A DNA stretch of 64,000 nucleotides from Hermodice carunculata (GCA_964020975.1 OZ026615.1:28204222-28268221); one strand, 5' to 3'; numbered from the stretch's first letter, positions 35,405-47,592 are shown. Made by a program: numbers and translations. Notes: generated by a model not told the origin, from the sequence alone.

Positions 35405-35598
35405 TACAGTGCTCCCTCTCGATAACAACCCTCGTTACAAAGCGGTTTCTGATATAACACAGTGGGTACCATGGCTCCCACTGAAATAGTTTTCCCATTA
35501 CTTCTATGTTAAAAGTCCCTCTGTTATAAGGCGGTTTTGCTATAACATGGTATACCTTGTGGACCCCAACACCAGTGTTATAATGAGGGAGCACTGTA
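35405..35598. mobile_element. MITE with 14-bp perfect inverted ends
   Basis: TACAGTGCTCCCTC and GAGGGAGCACTGTA form the ends, including TA on both sides. The interior (GCTATAACATGGTATACC, TTATAAGGCGGTTTTGC) matches 47127-47592. Confidence 0.85.
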
Positions 35599-35713
35599 TG
35601 TGAAATAACCATTTATTTCACATATGTGAAAAAAAAATTACACAATCTGAAATCCTTTTATACATGTGTAGCTACCTGCTGAAGACCCTTCAATTTATTT
35701 GGGCATTATTATG

Positions 35714-35872
35714 TGCGCAATATGGACAATAGCACTTCCATATTTATATAAGTTAGACAGAGACAGGTTAATTTATGGAGAGTAAAGAGTTTTGACTGTG
35801 TGATAGGGTAACAACAACTAGCTATAGGAAGTGGTTCTGGACAAAAAGACACAAGTATAAATATGTGAAAAA
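35714..35872. repeat. dispersed repeat, copy 2
   Basis: Matches 25243-25395 (GCAATATGGACAATAGCACT, AGAGTAAAGAGTTTTGACT, GACAAAAAGACACAAGTA) with several indels. Confidence 0.7.
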
Positions 35873-36352
35873 GATTTACATATATATGAAATAGATTTAT
35901 ACATATATGAAATAAAAGCTATTGTTCTTTTGCTTAACCTATTTTACATACGTGTAAATCTTTTCCACATATGTATCAATCTTTTTCAAATGTAAAATGA
36001 TCATTTATTTTACATATGTGAAAATAATTTACACATATGTGAAACAAACTCAAAGAAAGGGCTTCACGCTGAAAATTACTGATCCCTAGCAATCATCTCA
36101 TGTCAGTGAGACTTCCCAAGCATGACAATATGGTGGAGACCAAGGCCAATCACAGCGAAGTAGATGTCCTCTCCTGGTATATAAACATGCCGCGCTACAG
36201 TCGTTAAACCAGTGCCTGATGAGATATAGATGTATCAAAACCAGTCGCACACTATTGACTTGAATTTGTTCTTGCTTATATTTTGAAAGAAACTGTAGGT
36301 ATTGTTGTTGTTCATCATTGTGACAAGCCATATTTTTCACCAGTCTGCTTAC

Positions 36353-36420
36353 CTTTGTTGTGGCAATAGCCATTAACTTTCTCAGCAGAGGGGAGGCTTT
36401 TGCCTTGAAAGTGAAGTTAC
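36353..36420 (-). CDS. FOLH1-like: peptidase exon k
   Basis: 68 nt, phase 1 to 0. Acceptor ACCACAG, donor GTAAGCAG. It encodes GNFTFKAKASPLLRKLMAIA then TTK, matching [20 protein letters not shown]. Human R463, part of the S1 arginine patch, is lysine here (TFK against TLR). Confidence 0.9.
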
Positions 36421-36529
36421 CTGTGGTATGAGAGCAGAGTAGTCTCATGTTATTCACGAAACATTACATGAATATATTTAGCAGGATCCACGCATTTATG
36501 ATGACAGAAAATTGAAAAATTCAAATCTA

Positions 36530-36770
36530 TTAACTCTTTCAGTGACGGTTGAACTTAAGTCAAACTGCTCTGAAAAAAGGGTTCAAGATTCATATTCGTT
36601 GTAAAAAAACTTTTGTTCAAGTACCAGCATGGCTGTAGTTACACAGAATATACTAGTCCAGGTTAACACCTTTCCTCAGCATACTTTGGGTGCATTATGC
36701 CCAAATTGCACCAAGGAAAGCTGTTGACTCAATCCAAAGTGTGGCAGTGATTATAAGTGAGAGTCTTGGT
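36530..36770. mobile_element. TTAA-type MITE
   Basis: Starts TTAACTCTTTCAGTGACGG. It contains ACACCTTTCCTCAGC and GCACCAAGGAAAGCTGTTGA around a GGGTGCATTATGCCC core. Right end not fixed. Confidence 0.5.
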
Positions 36771-36977
36771 CATCACTGCATTGCATGCCAGTGGATGCCA
36801 AACCCAAACAAGACAGCAATTTCCATTGCACAAGTATTTCATCTTTAACCACCAGATGGATGCAGGGCAATGGTTTAGAACCATTGATTAAACTACAAAA
36901 TGCACGTACATTGTATACCATAACCTAAGGCCACAGTCAACAGTGTACAGCCTGCTACAACACAGAAAGTTTCTCAC

Positions 36978-37041
36978 CTCGCACAGCAGTATCCACATTA
37001 AGGTATGCCACTGCCCGTGATAAAAGTGTTTTTGTATTCTC
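36978..37041 (-). CDS. FOLH1-like: peptidase exon j (ligand D453)
   Basis: 64 nt, phase 0 to 1. Acceptor TATTTGTAG, donor GTGAGAAAC. It encodes ENTKTLLSRAVAYLNVDTAV then R. The D of YLNVD is the D453 zinc ligand; NVD matches NAALADL1 (FOLH1: NAD). Confidence 0.93.
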
Positions 37042-37492
37042 CTACAAATAAATCACTTAAAGATATCAAAGCAAACAGCAGCAGGCTTGACATAAAAGAT
37101 TGCCCCATGCAAGTCAATTTCATATTAGAATGGGAAAATGTAGAGACTGATAGGGTTTCAAGATTAGTACTGGATGAGAGTCTTTACAATTTGCTTAAAA
37201 AGAAGGTGACACAAAATCTTAATGTCAAGAAAATTTTAGTATTGTTCATACTTTGGCAAGATATATATTTCCCGTTCCTTTCTGTTTGAGGAAAGTACTG
37301 CAATAGTTTCCCTACCTGGGACAAACTGCACATAAAAATATTGTCCAGGGTTTACATGTACATAAGTATGATTACTTATTACCTGCATTAGTTTCAATGG
37401 TCCAGTCTGGTTTGTACAGTATGTAAAATTCTTTTGGAAAGTCAGTTGTTTTGTGAAAACAAATGAATTATGTGGCATTGAAAGAGAACTAC

Positions 37493-37575
37493 CTCCACCC
37501 ACTCGGTAGATCCTACAAGTCCATGCTCCTCGGCTCCCCAGCTGCAGAACATGATGGTCCTTCGGGGACGCCAGC
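37493..37575 (-). CDS. FOLH1-like: peptidase exon i (catalytic E424, ligand E425)
   Basis: 83 nt, phase 1 to 0. Acceptor CCGTCAG, donor GTAGTTCTC. It encodes [20 protein letters not shown] then [11 protein letters not shown] contains the catalytic base and the next zinc ligand. WGAEE is again the NAALADL1 form (FOLH1 has WDAEE). Confidence 0.97.
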
Positions 37576-38900
37576 CTGACGGACAGAGCAAAATATAGCA
37601 AACACTTCTTCCCCTGATGTCACAAATCTGTCAGGGCCTCATAAAAACGTTTCAAAATGATCTCTAAAGGAAATTTGGTTTATTACATTATGTGCCAGTC
37701 GTGTGTATTTCCTGCCTGGCTTTTTTTTTTCGGGGGGGGGGGGCGATGATAGAACCAATGAATCCTGGCAACTTATCATAAAGTGACAATCTTATTCTTT
37801 GAGTATTAGATGCAGCTTCTAAGGTGTATTTCTTTTTGTTTCTGTTTTTTTAACCTGCCTCTAAAAAGAATAATATTATAAACCATTAAATATCAGTTTG
37901 TCTTCCCATACATCTATCCATCTTGTCACTTTTATTACAAGAGTATCTCAAATACATGTACATCCAAACAGATTTTGCTGAAATTTTCTACAAAGGTAAC
38001 TCATGGGGTAGAGATGAACTGATATAATTGCCGTGACTTCAAGACAGGTCAGTGCCCAATATGGCTAGTGTTACGTGACCAGACTGTGATAAGCCTTCTG
38101 AAAAATGATCAGAAAGCTAAGCAGGGAGACCTGTCTGTATGCCTCTGGGTATAATGCTAATTCCATTGATCTGCGCTCATGTGTATTGTGATTCAGATGT
38201 AATCAGCTGAAGACTGATTATGAGGTTGGTTTCCATGGCATAATGGATTTTTATTTTCTGGGTTTTCAGCAGATGAAAACCTCTTGGAATGTCACTGCAA
38301 TCCGTAACTGTGTACATGTAAAAGAATTGGCCTGCAACTACTACATACACAGTTTCCCAAATTCTTCCTGAGCAGTACCATTTTGGGAAAATGAAAACAA
38401 GATTTTTTTCCATGTACGACAGCAACTTGCACGTCTATAAACACAAGGTCACCCTTGATAAATATTTATGGCATGATCACAAAGACTCTTTTAATTTTGA
38501 CAAAGATAACAGAAGTTGGGTACATATTTGTTCTCTTCTCAGTTTTGTTTCTTGCTCTCTAAATACAGACATGTGCAACCAACTGCTTGTCACCTGTAGA
38601 GTACAGACCAAATTAATATTCTCAGCACCATATTTTTTTTTTACTCAGGCTAGAAATTTGCAAATTTAAAACCTGTGATTTTAATCAGTTTATTGAAGTT
38701 AATGTTTGAAAAATTCATGCTTTTATGGTAGAACACACGTCTTTTAAGTCACTTTTTCCTATTAACTATTACTTTGGCTTGTTTTCTGTTGCTTATTAGT
38801 CTATACAGCATCTTGTAATACCTAGGCATTCCCTCCTGCTTTTCAAGTTTTTTGAACACCTATATTATCCAGTTTTACAAGCTTTTAGAAAAATGCTCAC

Positions 38901-39020
38901 CATCCTTGACCAATGATGCCAGCACACGAACCAATTCCATCATGACTGCTGTACCAGAGGACGGATCAAAGGCACCAAAGGCCCAGGCATCGCGGTGGTT
39001 TCCAACAAGAATATACCGGT
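38901..39020 (-). CDS. FOLH1-like: peptidase exon h (zinc ligands H377/D387)
   Basis: 120 nt, phase 1 to 1. Acceptor CTTTTCAG, donor GTGAGCATT. It encodes [20 protein letters not shown] then [20 protein letters not shown]. The H of NHRDAW and the D of FDPSSG are the first zinc ligand and the bridging aspartate. GNHRD and DPSSGTAV are closer to NAALADL1 ([15 protein letters not shown]) than to FOLH1 (GGHRDSW, DPQSGAAV). Confidence 0.97.
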
Positions 39021-39069
39021 CTGAAAAGAAAAGAAAAAATAAATGTGGTTGTTAGCAAGTTGTGTATTA

Positions 39070-39300
39070 TTAGCCCTTTCAGTGGCAAATTTTGAACTGA
39101 GTCAACAGCTTTTCTCGGCCCCCAACGCACGCTGAGAAAAGCTGTTGACCTGAGGTATTCTCTCTGGAACTACAGGCATACTGGTACTTGAATGAAAGGT
39201 CTTTTTATGAGGAGTACAAATCTGAGATCCTAGTGATAATTCAGACTAGTTTTCTTTAGTAGATCCACTTTGGACATGATTGTCACTGAAAAAGTTACTG
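39070..39300. mobile_element. TTAA-type MITE, decayed ends
   Basis: AGCCCTTTCAGTGGCAAA at the left and TCACTGAAAAAGTTAC at the right are approximate inverted repeats. The internal stem is AGTCAACAGCTTTTCTC with GAGAAAAGCTGTTGACC. Confidence 0.55.
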
Positions 39301-40021
39301 TACATTCAACCCTTCATTGCAGAATATACACACCTGTTTGACTCCGTTATTTGTCTTGAACCATGCAACTTTTATTTTTTGAGGGGGAGGGATCAAAGGA
39401 GTTTATAAATGCTGACAGTGATAATACAAGTTGTTCCACTTGTGTACGTAAGTACTGATAGTTATATTATGACTATGTTAAGTGACACCAAGGAGGCTAT
39501 ATAGGCTCCTTGGTGAGACAAGACAGCATACATGCACAGCGAAAAAAAATGGGACAGCATTCTACCCGGCTTTTTGTACCTGTATATGTAGATGTATGTA
39601 AACATACAAAACTATATGTAACATCAAACTGGTTATGATCTAAATACCTCAATTGTGCCATAAAACCTGATACATACTTTCAAAAAGTTAACATTAATAT
39701 CTAATTCCATCACACCAGATTGGATATTAACCTTTCAAAGTACCTTTTATAGCCTTCCTAATCTGCCTGACATAGCTTCTCATTTTGACATTTTTTCTGC
39801 CACTAGTTGGAACCTTGAAGGAACTCTTTTATGTGTTGATGACTTGAAGTTTCAAACATTGGATACTAAAATTTTAAGCCTTGTTGAATTGTGAGACAAT
39901 ACAGCATACACAATAAGAGCATCACAATTATTATCTACCAGACTGAAATAAGTCACTGTAGTTGCCTGGCAACACTGAGGTTCCAAGAAAATAACAAAAG
40001 CAGAGATGTCTACGTCCCTAC

Positions 40022-40107
40022 CTGGCTCCACAAAGCCCGTGATCTTGCCAATGACATTGCGGATCTTGGTTCTTTTATTCTCATTATTGACAATCAGTCG
40101 TACTCGG
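40022..40107 (-). CDS. FOLH1-like: peptidase exon g
   Basis: 86 nt, phase 2 to 1. Acceptor CTGTTTTAG, donor GTAGGGACG. It encodes RVRLIVNNENKRTKIRNVIG and KITGFVEP, matching the human [20 protein letters not shown] and LRGAVEP strand leading into the zinc core. The next intron upstream (40108-46473) contains the Crypton copy and the first 2.1-kb element. Confidence 0.93.
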
Positions 40108-40429
40108 CTAAAACAGATGTGAAGCCATTCATTATACATTGCATGTACATTGTATGCCTACACCTTGAAAAACTTAATTTTAAAGGTTCAAGACCTGCAG
40201 CTAGTACAGGGTATCAAATTGTTTCTCAAGATATGAAGATATATGTACTGTATGAATTTACCTCCCTTGATCGGAGATCACAGGGAAAAGAAAAACCCGC
40301 TGATAAAATATACTGAACACAACAATTTACACTGGGCAAGGCCTGTACTGGCAAGAAACCCAACTACAATCTTTCAATAAACATGTGACTAGTTTCTTCA
40401 CCTCTGTGACTCACCAGAGACCATACCTG

Positions 40430-40640
40430 TCAAGTCTCCCCCATAAGGTGGCAGTCTCCCACTTTTTCACCCCATTTTTTTTTATTAACGTGCAAAATTT
40501 TGCAAATTTAGCAGAATCTCCCCCATGAAAATTTAGTATTTTCTGTTAAATTCTTTGTTAAAATACGAATCTCTCCCCTAGATTTCTCAAATTTACAAAA
40601 ATCTCTCTACTTTGAGGTGTGGAATGTAGTCAGGTATGAG
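40430..40640. repeat. AATCTCCCCC-rich dispersed repeat
   Basis: ACCTGTCAAGTCTCCCCC followed by several AATCTCCCC/AATCTCTCC words and GCAAATTT stretches. Ends not defined. It recalls the ends of the 7129 element (GCCAACCGTCCCGAA) only loosely. Confidence 0.3.
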
Positions 40641-41299
40641 AGACTGAAGTTATAGGTTCTCAGTACATGCTTGTATACTAGGTTGAATATGCATGTTGCT
40701 AACCACATGTTACTGCACATCACTTGCTGTATGTGTGAATGACCATGTATAGTCACAATTAATATTTGTGCATGGTCGACCCTGCTAGTAAAGCAAGGTA
40801 CTACTTGAGCTGAAAGACTTGACACAAACATGTTAGGTCAAGCACCTGAATGACCTCTCGGCATAAACTGGAAATAACAGTGTCATGTCACAGCAGTGAT
40901 CTCCAAAACAAAACTTGACGAAACAATATTTTTTGTCATTATATGATTAAGATATTTAGGGTTTTATAATTGGCTAAAACTATGTCACGCGTGATTGTCT
41001 ACATACGTGTATTCACCCAAATTTTACACGCATGTCTCTCAGCAGTCAATAGAGTAAGTCACTGGACAGTCTTTTGACTGCTCATCCTGTTAAAATATAG
41101 AACTGAGAAATCCCTTTGTGTCATCGTGCCCTTCGTCCAATCATGTTACACAATGTGATCATGCATTGCACACACATTTTGCAATGCGGAATGAACTGGT
41201 TCAATGGACACGTTGCCACAGCAACACAACTAACACGGCAGTTTTGCCTGCTATTCTGCATGGATTCAAATCTATTTGCAGGTGTTTAGACCTATCATC

Positions 41300-43483
41300 A
41301 TGGGTGACCAGTCTGATCACTGCTTTCCTGAGATTTCCATGGAGGAAATGAACAGACTGCTGAAAGAAAAAAATTCCAAAAACACTTGAAAGGCGACGAA
41401 AAATTGTGTGAGAATATTTACATCATACTTGCAAGAAAAAGGCAGGTCATAGAGTGCTCTGCTACAAGTCTGACCTGGACAATGTTCTGTTCAAATTTTA
41501 CATAGAGATCAGGACACATAAAAAAGAAAACTATAAGCAGTCCAGTTTGTTCACAATCAGAAAATGGCATCAATAGATACTTGTCTCCCTACAACACTGA
41601 TATAGCCAAAGACCCGGAATTCAAGGAATCAAATAAGATGTTTCATTGGCTACGGCAAAAGAATTACAATGTACTGGTAGCATTATCAACCAATCAAAGA
41701 CCTTGATCTCCATAAAATGTACAATTACTTTGACAACAATGATCCCATAACACTGCAGGAGGAAGTGTTTGTTGACACACTGCTTTACTTTGGGTGCAGA
41801 GAAAGAGAAATCTCTGTACAACTTTGCAGCCACTACTGATGGACACAGAAACCTGTATGTTTACATGGCGACTGACGAGTTTACAAAAAACCAACCAGAG
41901 GACACCAATACTGCAGACGGTCACATGTATGCCATTCCTGGTAAGTTATGGCCATTATTTCCTCATAATCAGGCTCTAAATTGCACATTTTCAAACGAAT
42001 TTGACATATGTAATGTAGGCCTAACTTCAATTTTCTATCAAACAGGGCAGTGTTAATGGAACTTGAATTAAATAATAATGTAATATGTTTACAGTGACCA
42101 TTTAAGCCCAATCCAATTTTGAACCCACTGACCCAGTGGTGTCAAGCCTAGGTTTTCAACCAATGAAAACCCAGCAGATTCAAAATTCCTTGAATCAAAT
42201 CCTACCATGGAAACCAATTTTTTCATCCACTAGGAATCCACAGCTACGCTATCACAATACACGTGTATACGTAGCAACGGATCTGTTACCCCACGGTATA
42301 AATTTAGGCCGCTCACAGTGTTCCCAACAGTTCCTAATGAGTTGCAGGTCGCGACGAAACTAGTCGAACGTTTATCCTCAAATATCATTAGCCACAGCGG
42401 CCACTTGCCCTGTCTTAGTCATACTGAATTAAATAAAGGCCAAGGCCTATACTAATTCCTATGATAAACAACCATGTTCTCTAAGATATCATTAGGTCTA
42501 ACCTGTTGGTATTTGAAGCATCAAAGGCTTTTCCTAGGCCTACTTTAAACATGAAATAGTAACTCTATATCTGTAGGTCTTATATACGGTGTTTTGGGGA
42601 CATGAGAGTTAATATTTCCTCTCAATTTTTGTAATTTTAGACTCTGATCATTGTCTGGTGAGGCGTTTTATGCTGTCCAAGAGACAATTAAACCCAGGGT
42701 GCATGTTTTTATTTCCAAAACCAAAAAAGAAGGTGAATCAGTCGGACATTAGTTGGTATGAACCAAACCCCTTGGGACATATTACAACCGGGAACCCAAT
42801 GCCACAGCCAAGTTCCTCAGCAGACCTGTCATGTCGCTACACAAACCACTCAAAGAGCTACTGTAGCTACTGCTGTCCATAATCTGGAAAGTGGACAGTT
42901 TCAAAGTCGTCATATTATGACCATTACTGGTCATATGCCAGAGACAAGTCTGAAAAACATACACTGGATTTACAACTGCAAATACCAAAAAGAAAATGTC
43001 CGACATTATTAGTCAAACACTGAAACCACTCAATCAGTTTCCTTGTAAATCTATAAATACAGGCCTAAGCATCAAAAGTGAGCCTTCCCCAACAGCCTTA
43101 CAAACCATAGATCTGCTGGCCAGGCAAGCTTAGGCCTCGGCGGAAACACAGGTAGGACTGGTTCCATTTCTACGGGTCCTGATGATAATTTTGTGGATGA
43201 AGTCAATAAAAGACTAGATCGTGGATGCTTAGAACCACTTCATATGTCAGATGCACAGTTTGAAAATCTGGTAGAAGGGGAGTCCCTTGATGATGTTGAC
43301 AGTCAGGATATTCTAGCATATTTAGAACAGAAGAATGTTGGAGAAACAACCAAAAATGCTCATTGTTTTCGAAATGCAAGCAATGTACAAGCTCAAAGTA
43401 TCAGTCCAGTTGTAAGTACGCATGAGGAAAATGTGACCAATTATTCTGTAACCTTTAATCCAGTGTCTTTCCCATTCCCATAA
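41300..43483 (+). pseudogene. decayed Crypton-type tyrosine recombinase copy (DUF3504-like)
   Basis: Colinear with invertebrate Crypton-derived proteins (relatives of the DUF3504 domain in vertebrate ZMYM, QRICH1 and KIAA1958). It starts MGDQSDHCFPEISMEEMNRL at 41300, then LLKEKNSKNT, RYLSPYNTDIAKDPEFKESN and NDPITLQEEVFVDTLLYFG. DGHRNLYVYMATDEFTKNQ then DGHMYAIP ends at a donor, GTAAGTTATG (41941). An acceptor TAATTTTAG precedes 42641, and splicing gives in-frame DSDHCLVRRF. The recombinase core follows: RYTNHS (42835-42852) and SRHIMTITGH (42905-42934). The tail (43193-43483) ends NYSVTFNPVSFPFP. Several in-frame stops (for example after NSKNT and GRS) and at least two frameshifts disable it. 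It is antisense to the peptidase gene, between exons g and f. Confidence 0.8.
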
Positions 43484-43986
43484 ATGCCTATGCCTATCAT
43501 TCAAAATTCAAATGTCCACCATGAACTATAATTTTGGTGTAAATTTTAAAGAGGAATTTGATGCTTAGGCACAGTAGAATGCATTATGAGGAATTAGGCC
43601 TAAAGTCCGATGTGTAACCTATATATGGAGGCATTTGAACATTTAGCTATATGGACACGTTATTATTATTGAAAAGAACTGTCTTTGGCCTTGGTGAATA
43701 TTGGTGCTCTCAGGTCCCTGGAAACATGTATTGACCTCATTCAAAGAATAGATTTGTACATTGGAGCATGTAGCAAATGACTGTTTTTTCTTAAATATCC
43801 AATATCTGCTTTATTTTTTATTACTGATACCACTGTCCATGACTTTCTTATTCAGAAACACACAAAAATTAACAAAAAAATAGACAAAAATGCTGCACCA
43901 CTTGCTAAAAAAGGTACAGTCCTGGGGTAGCAAGAAATGTTTGTTCAAAGTTTCCATTTCAAAACAATTCGCCATGCAGTTTAAAA

Positions 43987-46140
43987 AACAAGAGGGCTGT
44001 GTGAACAGCCCATGCTCAGCTGATCTTGACATTCATCACACTTGCAGATCTATGAACTTGGGAAAGGATCAAGGTCACACATGTTCTGAGTAAGTCTGAC
44101 CATTATAAAAGAACACTAACATGTGCAACATCAAGGTTCAAGTAGTTCTCAAGTTATAATGAAGAGTAAAATTCATGTGTGTTGCACTGTGACCCCAGAA
44201 ATGAGGTCAAAGTCATTCATGTACTGTCTGAGCATGACCTTAATGCAAAAACATTAATATGTGCAACATCACAGTACTAACTCAAAACAGATCTCAAGTT
44301 ATCAAGTAAACAGTAAATTTTGTGTCAGTTGTCCTGTGAATGAGCATTAGAATGCCCATTGACTTCCATAGTAATCAATAGGAAAGCTGCATTGATCGAT
44401 AAGTACCCGAGTTGAAAATACTTAAAAATCAGGAATCTAAAGCAGTGCCACCTAGTAAACAACTTTGTTTGACCCTTCCACAAGAACATATCCATCACAT
44501 TACACTTTAATCTGTGTGACAGTTCTGAGAACAAGTGAAAAATAACAAAACCATATAAAAAATTCATTAAAAAAATTAGAAAAAATTGCAGTGCCACCTG
44601 GTGAACAAATTGGGAACTATGTGTCCCTGGGAGTGTCTATGAACGATATCAAAACAACTGGGTGAGCAGTTTCACAGGTGAAGAGTTTTTAAGGTTTGCC
44701 CCCAAAAAACGCAAAAAAATCATAAAAATTCCAAAAATCAATAGAGCGTGACCATTTGAACAAACTTGGTAGAGATCCACCCAAGGCACATCCCCACCTA
44801 GTTTGAAGTAAATCTGGCCAAAATTAATTAAGTTATAACCATTACAAGAAATTCCCATGTTAAAACTTTTGTAAAGATTTTTGAAAAAAAAATCATAAAA
44901 AAAGCAAAATTCATTGGAACATGACCACTGGAACAAACTTGGTAGACACCCACCCAAGGTACATCCCCACCAAGTTTGAAGTTAATCTGGATGACCGTTT
45001 TGGAGAAGAAGTCGCAAATGTGAATTAGCATTAGAATACTCATTGACTTCCATAGTAATCAATAGGAAAGCTGCATTAACCGATAAGTACCCGAATCGAA
45101 AAAATCGTTAAAAATCAGGAATCTGCAGCATTCTCACATATTGAACAACTTTGTTTGACCCTTCTACGAAGAACATATCCACCACGTTTCAGCTTAATCT
45201 GAGTAACGGTTCTGGAGAAGAATTCAGTCAAAAATAGCTAGAACACACAAAAATTCATAAAAAATTAGTAAAAAATTGCAGTGCCACCTGGTCAACAAAT
45301 TAAGAACACAGAGTCCCTAGGTGTCTTCACGTGTGATATCAGAGTGATTGAGTAAGCGGTTTTGGAGAAAAAGATTCTCTAAGATTTGTCCAAAAAAAGA
45401 ACAAAAAAATTCATTAAAAATCCAAAAATCACTGGAGCATGACCACTTGAACAAACCTGGTAGACACCCACCCAAGGTACATCCCCATCAAGTTTGAAGT
45501 TAATCTGGATGACCGTTTTGGAGAAGAAGTTGAAAATGTGAATTAGCATTAGAATGCTCATTGACTTCCATAGTAATCAATAGGAAAGCTGCATTGACCG
45601 ATAAGTACCCGAATGGAAAAAATCGTTAAAAATCAGGAATCTGCAGCATTCTCACATATTGAACAACTTTGTTTGACCCTTCTACAAGGAACATATCCAC
45701 CATGTTTCAGCTTAATCTGAGTGACTATTCTGGAGAAGAAGTCGAAAATAGCTATAACACCCAAAAATTCATAACAAAATAGGAAAAAATTGCAGCGCCA
45801 CCTGGTGAACAAATTAAGAACTAGGTGTCCCAGGGAGTTCTCTGTGTGATATTAAAGTAATTGGGTGAGCGGTTTCAGAGAAGAAGATTTTTTAAGATTT
45901 GCCCAAAAAAGAACAAAAAAATTCATTAAAAATCCTAAAATCAATGGACTTTGACCATTTGAACAAACTTGGTAGAGACCCACCAAAGGCACATCCCCAC
46001 CAAGTTTGAAGTGGATCTGGCTGACGGTTTCGGAGAAGAAGTCGAAAATGTAAATTGTTGACGGACGACGGACGGACGGACGACGGACGGAGGACCATAA
46101 GATAAGCTCAGCTGACTGACAAGTCAGCTGAGCTAAAAAT
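43987..46140 (+). mobile_element. 2.1-kb Helentron-like tandem-core element, copy A
   Basis: It starts ACAAGAGGGCTGTGTGAAC with a GGGCTGT/ACAGCCC hairpin and GCTCAGCTGA. The core holds repeated sets of four diverged ~130-bp monomers. The AGCATTAGAATGC landmark is at about 44345, 45027 and 45545. A short ACGG-type run (GACGGACGGACGACGG) near 46060-46090 precedes a terminal hairpin, AGCTCAGCTGACT-GACA-AGTCAGCTGAGCT (46105-46134). No coding capacity. The 5' motif can pair with the 3' stem. Tandem core, ACGG microsatellite and 3' hairpin fit Pearl/DINE-1-type non-autonomous Helentrons; class by inference. Confidence 0.75.
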
Positions 46141-46473
46141 GAAGATTCTCCAAATATTAACTTTGATGGAGATTGAGTCAAACTACATTTCTACCAGTTT
46201 TGTGGAGAAACGGCAGTCGGGAAACAGCTGATAACTGTGAATAAAAAACACACAATATCATACATGTACACAAAAACCTCTGCCACCTGTTGCACAAACA
46301 ACAATTGTAAGGTCTAGGGATGCCCAAGTAGACTATTGCAACTATTCACTTGCAATTTCAAAACAATTAGCCAAGTGGTTCTTCAGAAGAACATTTTTGA
46401 GAACCAAAATATTTATGACAAAAGTAAAAAAAATCACTGGATCATGATCTGCACAAAATCTCATCTCACTCAC

Positions 46474-46572
46474 CTGCTTGCCATGGCCCCCCTAAAGCCT
46501 GGTCCCAGCCTGTAGGTGCCAATGTCCAGCTTACCTTGCCAAGCTGCTGGGCCTGTTGGACCTCCCAGGTGT
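46474..46572 (-). CDS. FOLH1-like: peptidase exon f
   Basis: 99 nt, phase 2 to 2. Acceptor GTTTCCAG, donor GTGAGTGAG. It encodes HLGGPTGPAAWQGKLDIGTY and RLGPGFRGAMAS, matching [20 protein letters not shown] and VGPGFTG. Confidence 0.93.
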
Positions 46573-46717
46573 CTGGAAACAAATCACAAATTGCAAGATG
46601 ACTCTGTTAAACATGAATCTCTATCATAATTTTTTTTATGACAGGGACATTCATTTTCAAGCTAGATAATGGGAATGAGTTAATTTTGACAGACCACTGT
46701 TTGCAAATTGCCTCATT

Positions 46718-46900
46718 TAACCCTTTCCTGCTCAAATCACCCAAAAAAGCCCGGATGTAAATTGTTGGTCAGGTCAATAGCTTTCCTTGGCACGGGTTTG
46801 GTGGATTGCACCCAACCTGCACCAAGGAAAGCTGTTGCTCAGTGATGTACTCCTGCAGATATACTCTGCCAAGAAATGGATGAAAATTGAGCCATATATC
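46718..46900. mobile_element. TTAA-type MITE, right end unclear
   Basis: TTAACCCTTTCCTGCTC at the left. The stem is built from AATAGCTTTCCTTGGCACGG and ACCTGCACCAAGGAAAGCTG. Confidence 0.55.
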
Positions 46901-47126
46901 AATGTATGAATTGAGAAGCATGATCCCTCATCACTAATGAGCTAGATCACCAATGGGCTTTACAGACACAGACAACTGATAGCTGCATGGTATGGATACT
47001 TACACACTTATTACTACTATCCAACATTACAAAGTGGGCCGGGTGTACATGTACTAGGTATTTTCCTATATATGTACATGTATAGTGGATATATGGACAC
47101 AGGTTTGTATTTCACTAATATTTTAT

Positions 47127-47592
47127 TACAGTACACCGATCTCTCCCTTTATAAAGGCCCCACATTACAAGGTGAATTCTGCTACACAAAACCAAGGTGA
47201 ATTCTGCTACACATAACCAAGGTGAATTCTGATACATATAACCAAGGTGAATTCTGCTACACATAACCAAGGTGAATTCTGATACATATAACCAAGGTGA
47301 ATTCTGATACATATAACCAAGTTGAATTCTGCTACACATAACCAAGGTGAATTCTGATACATATAACCAAGGTGAATTCTGATACATATAACCAAGGTGA
47401 ATCCTGATACACATAACCAAGGTGAATTCTGATACACATAACCAAGGTGGCTCCATTGGCTCCCGAAGAACCATTTTCCCAATAACTTCCATGTTAAACA
47501 TCCCCTCATTATAAGGCAGTTTTGCTATATATAACATGGTCTGCTCCATGGATCCTATCATCAGTATGTGTTACAATGGGGTAGCAACTGTA
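47127..47592. mobile_element. CAGT-ended MITE enlarged by an internal 25-bp minisatellite
   Basis: Left TACAGTACACCGATCTCTCC, right GGGGTAGCAACTGTA. The interior outside 47171-47446 matches the 194-bp element at 35405-35598 (TTATAAGGCAGTTTTGC, ATAACATGGT). The extra length is a tandem run of 11 units of 25 bp. Confidence 0.75.
47171..47445. repeat. 25-bp minisatellite, 11 units
   Basis: GGTGAATTCT starts at 47171 and every 25 bases to 47421. Each unit ends in CATAACCAA or CATATAACCAA-type text. Because 25 is not a multiple of three, all minus frames read similar repeated peptides; these are not genes. Confidence 0.95.

Larger units (their letters stand above)
35255..36050. repeat. patch of short palindromic words (TTTCACATATGTGAAA type)
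   Basis: Variants of ACATATGTGAAA, TTTACACATA and TACATGTATGTGAAATA recur many times on both strands, so the patch can fold in many ways. The MITE at 35405-35598 is inserted in it, and repeat copy 2 at 35714-35872 interrupts it. Confidence 0.7.

Noticed and set aside
47115-47561. 148-codon ORF with repeated QNSPWLCVSEFTLVM-like units
   Set aside because: Frames cycling through a 25-bp minisatellite inside a MITE, not a repeat protein.
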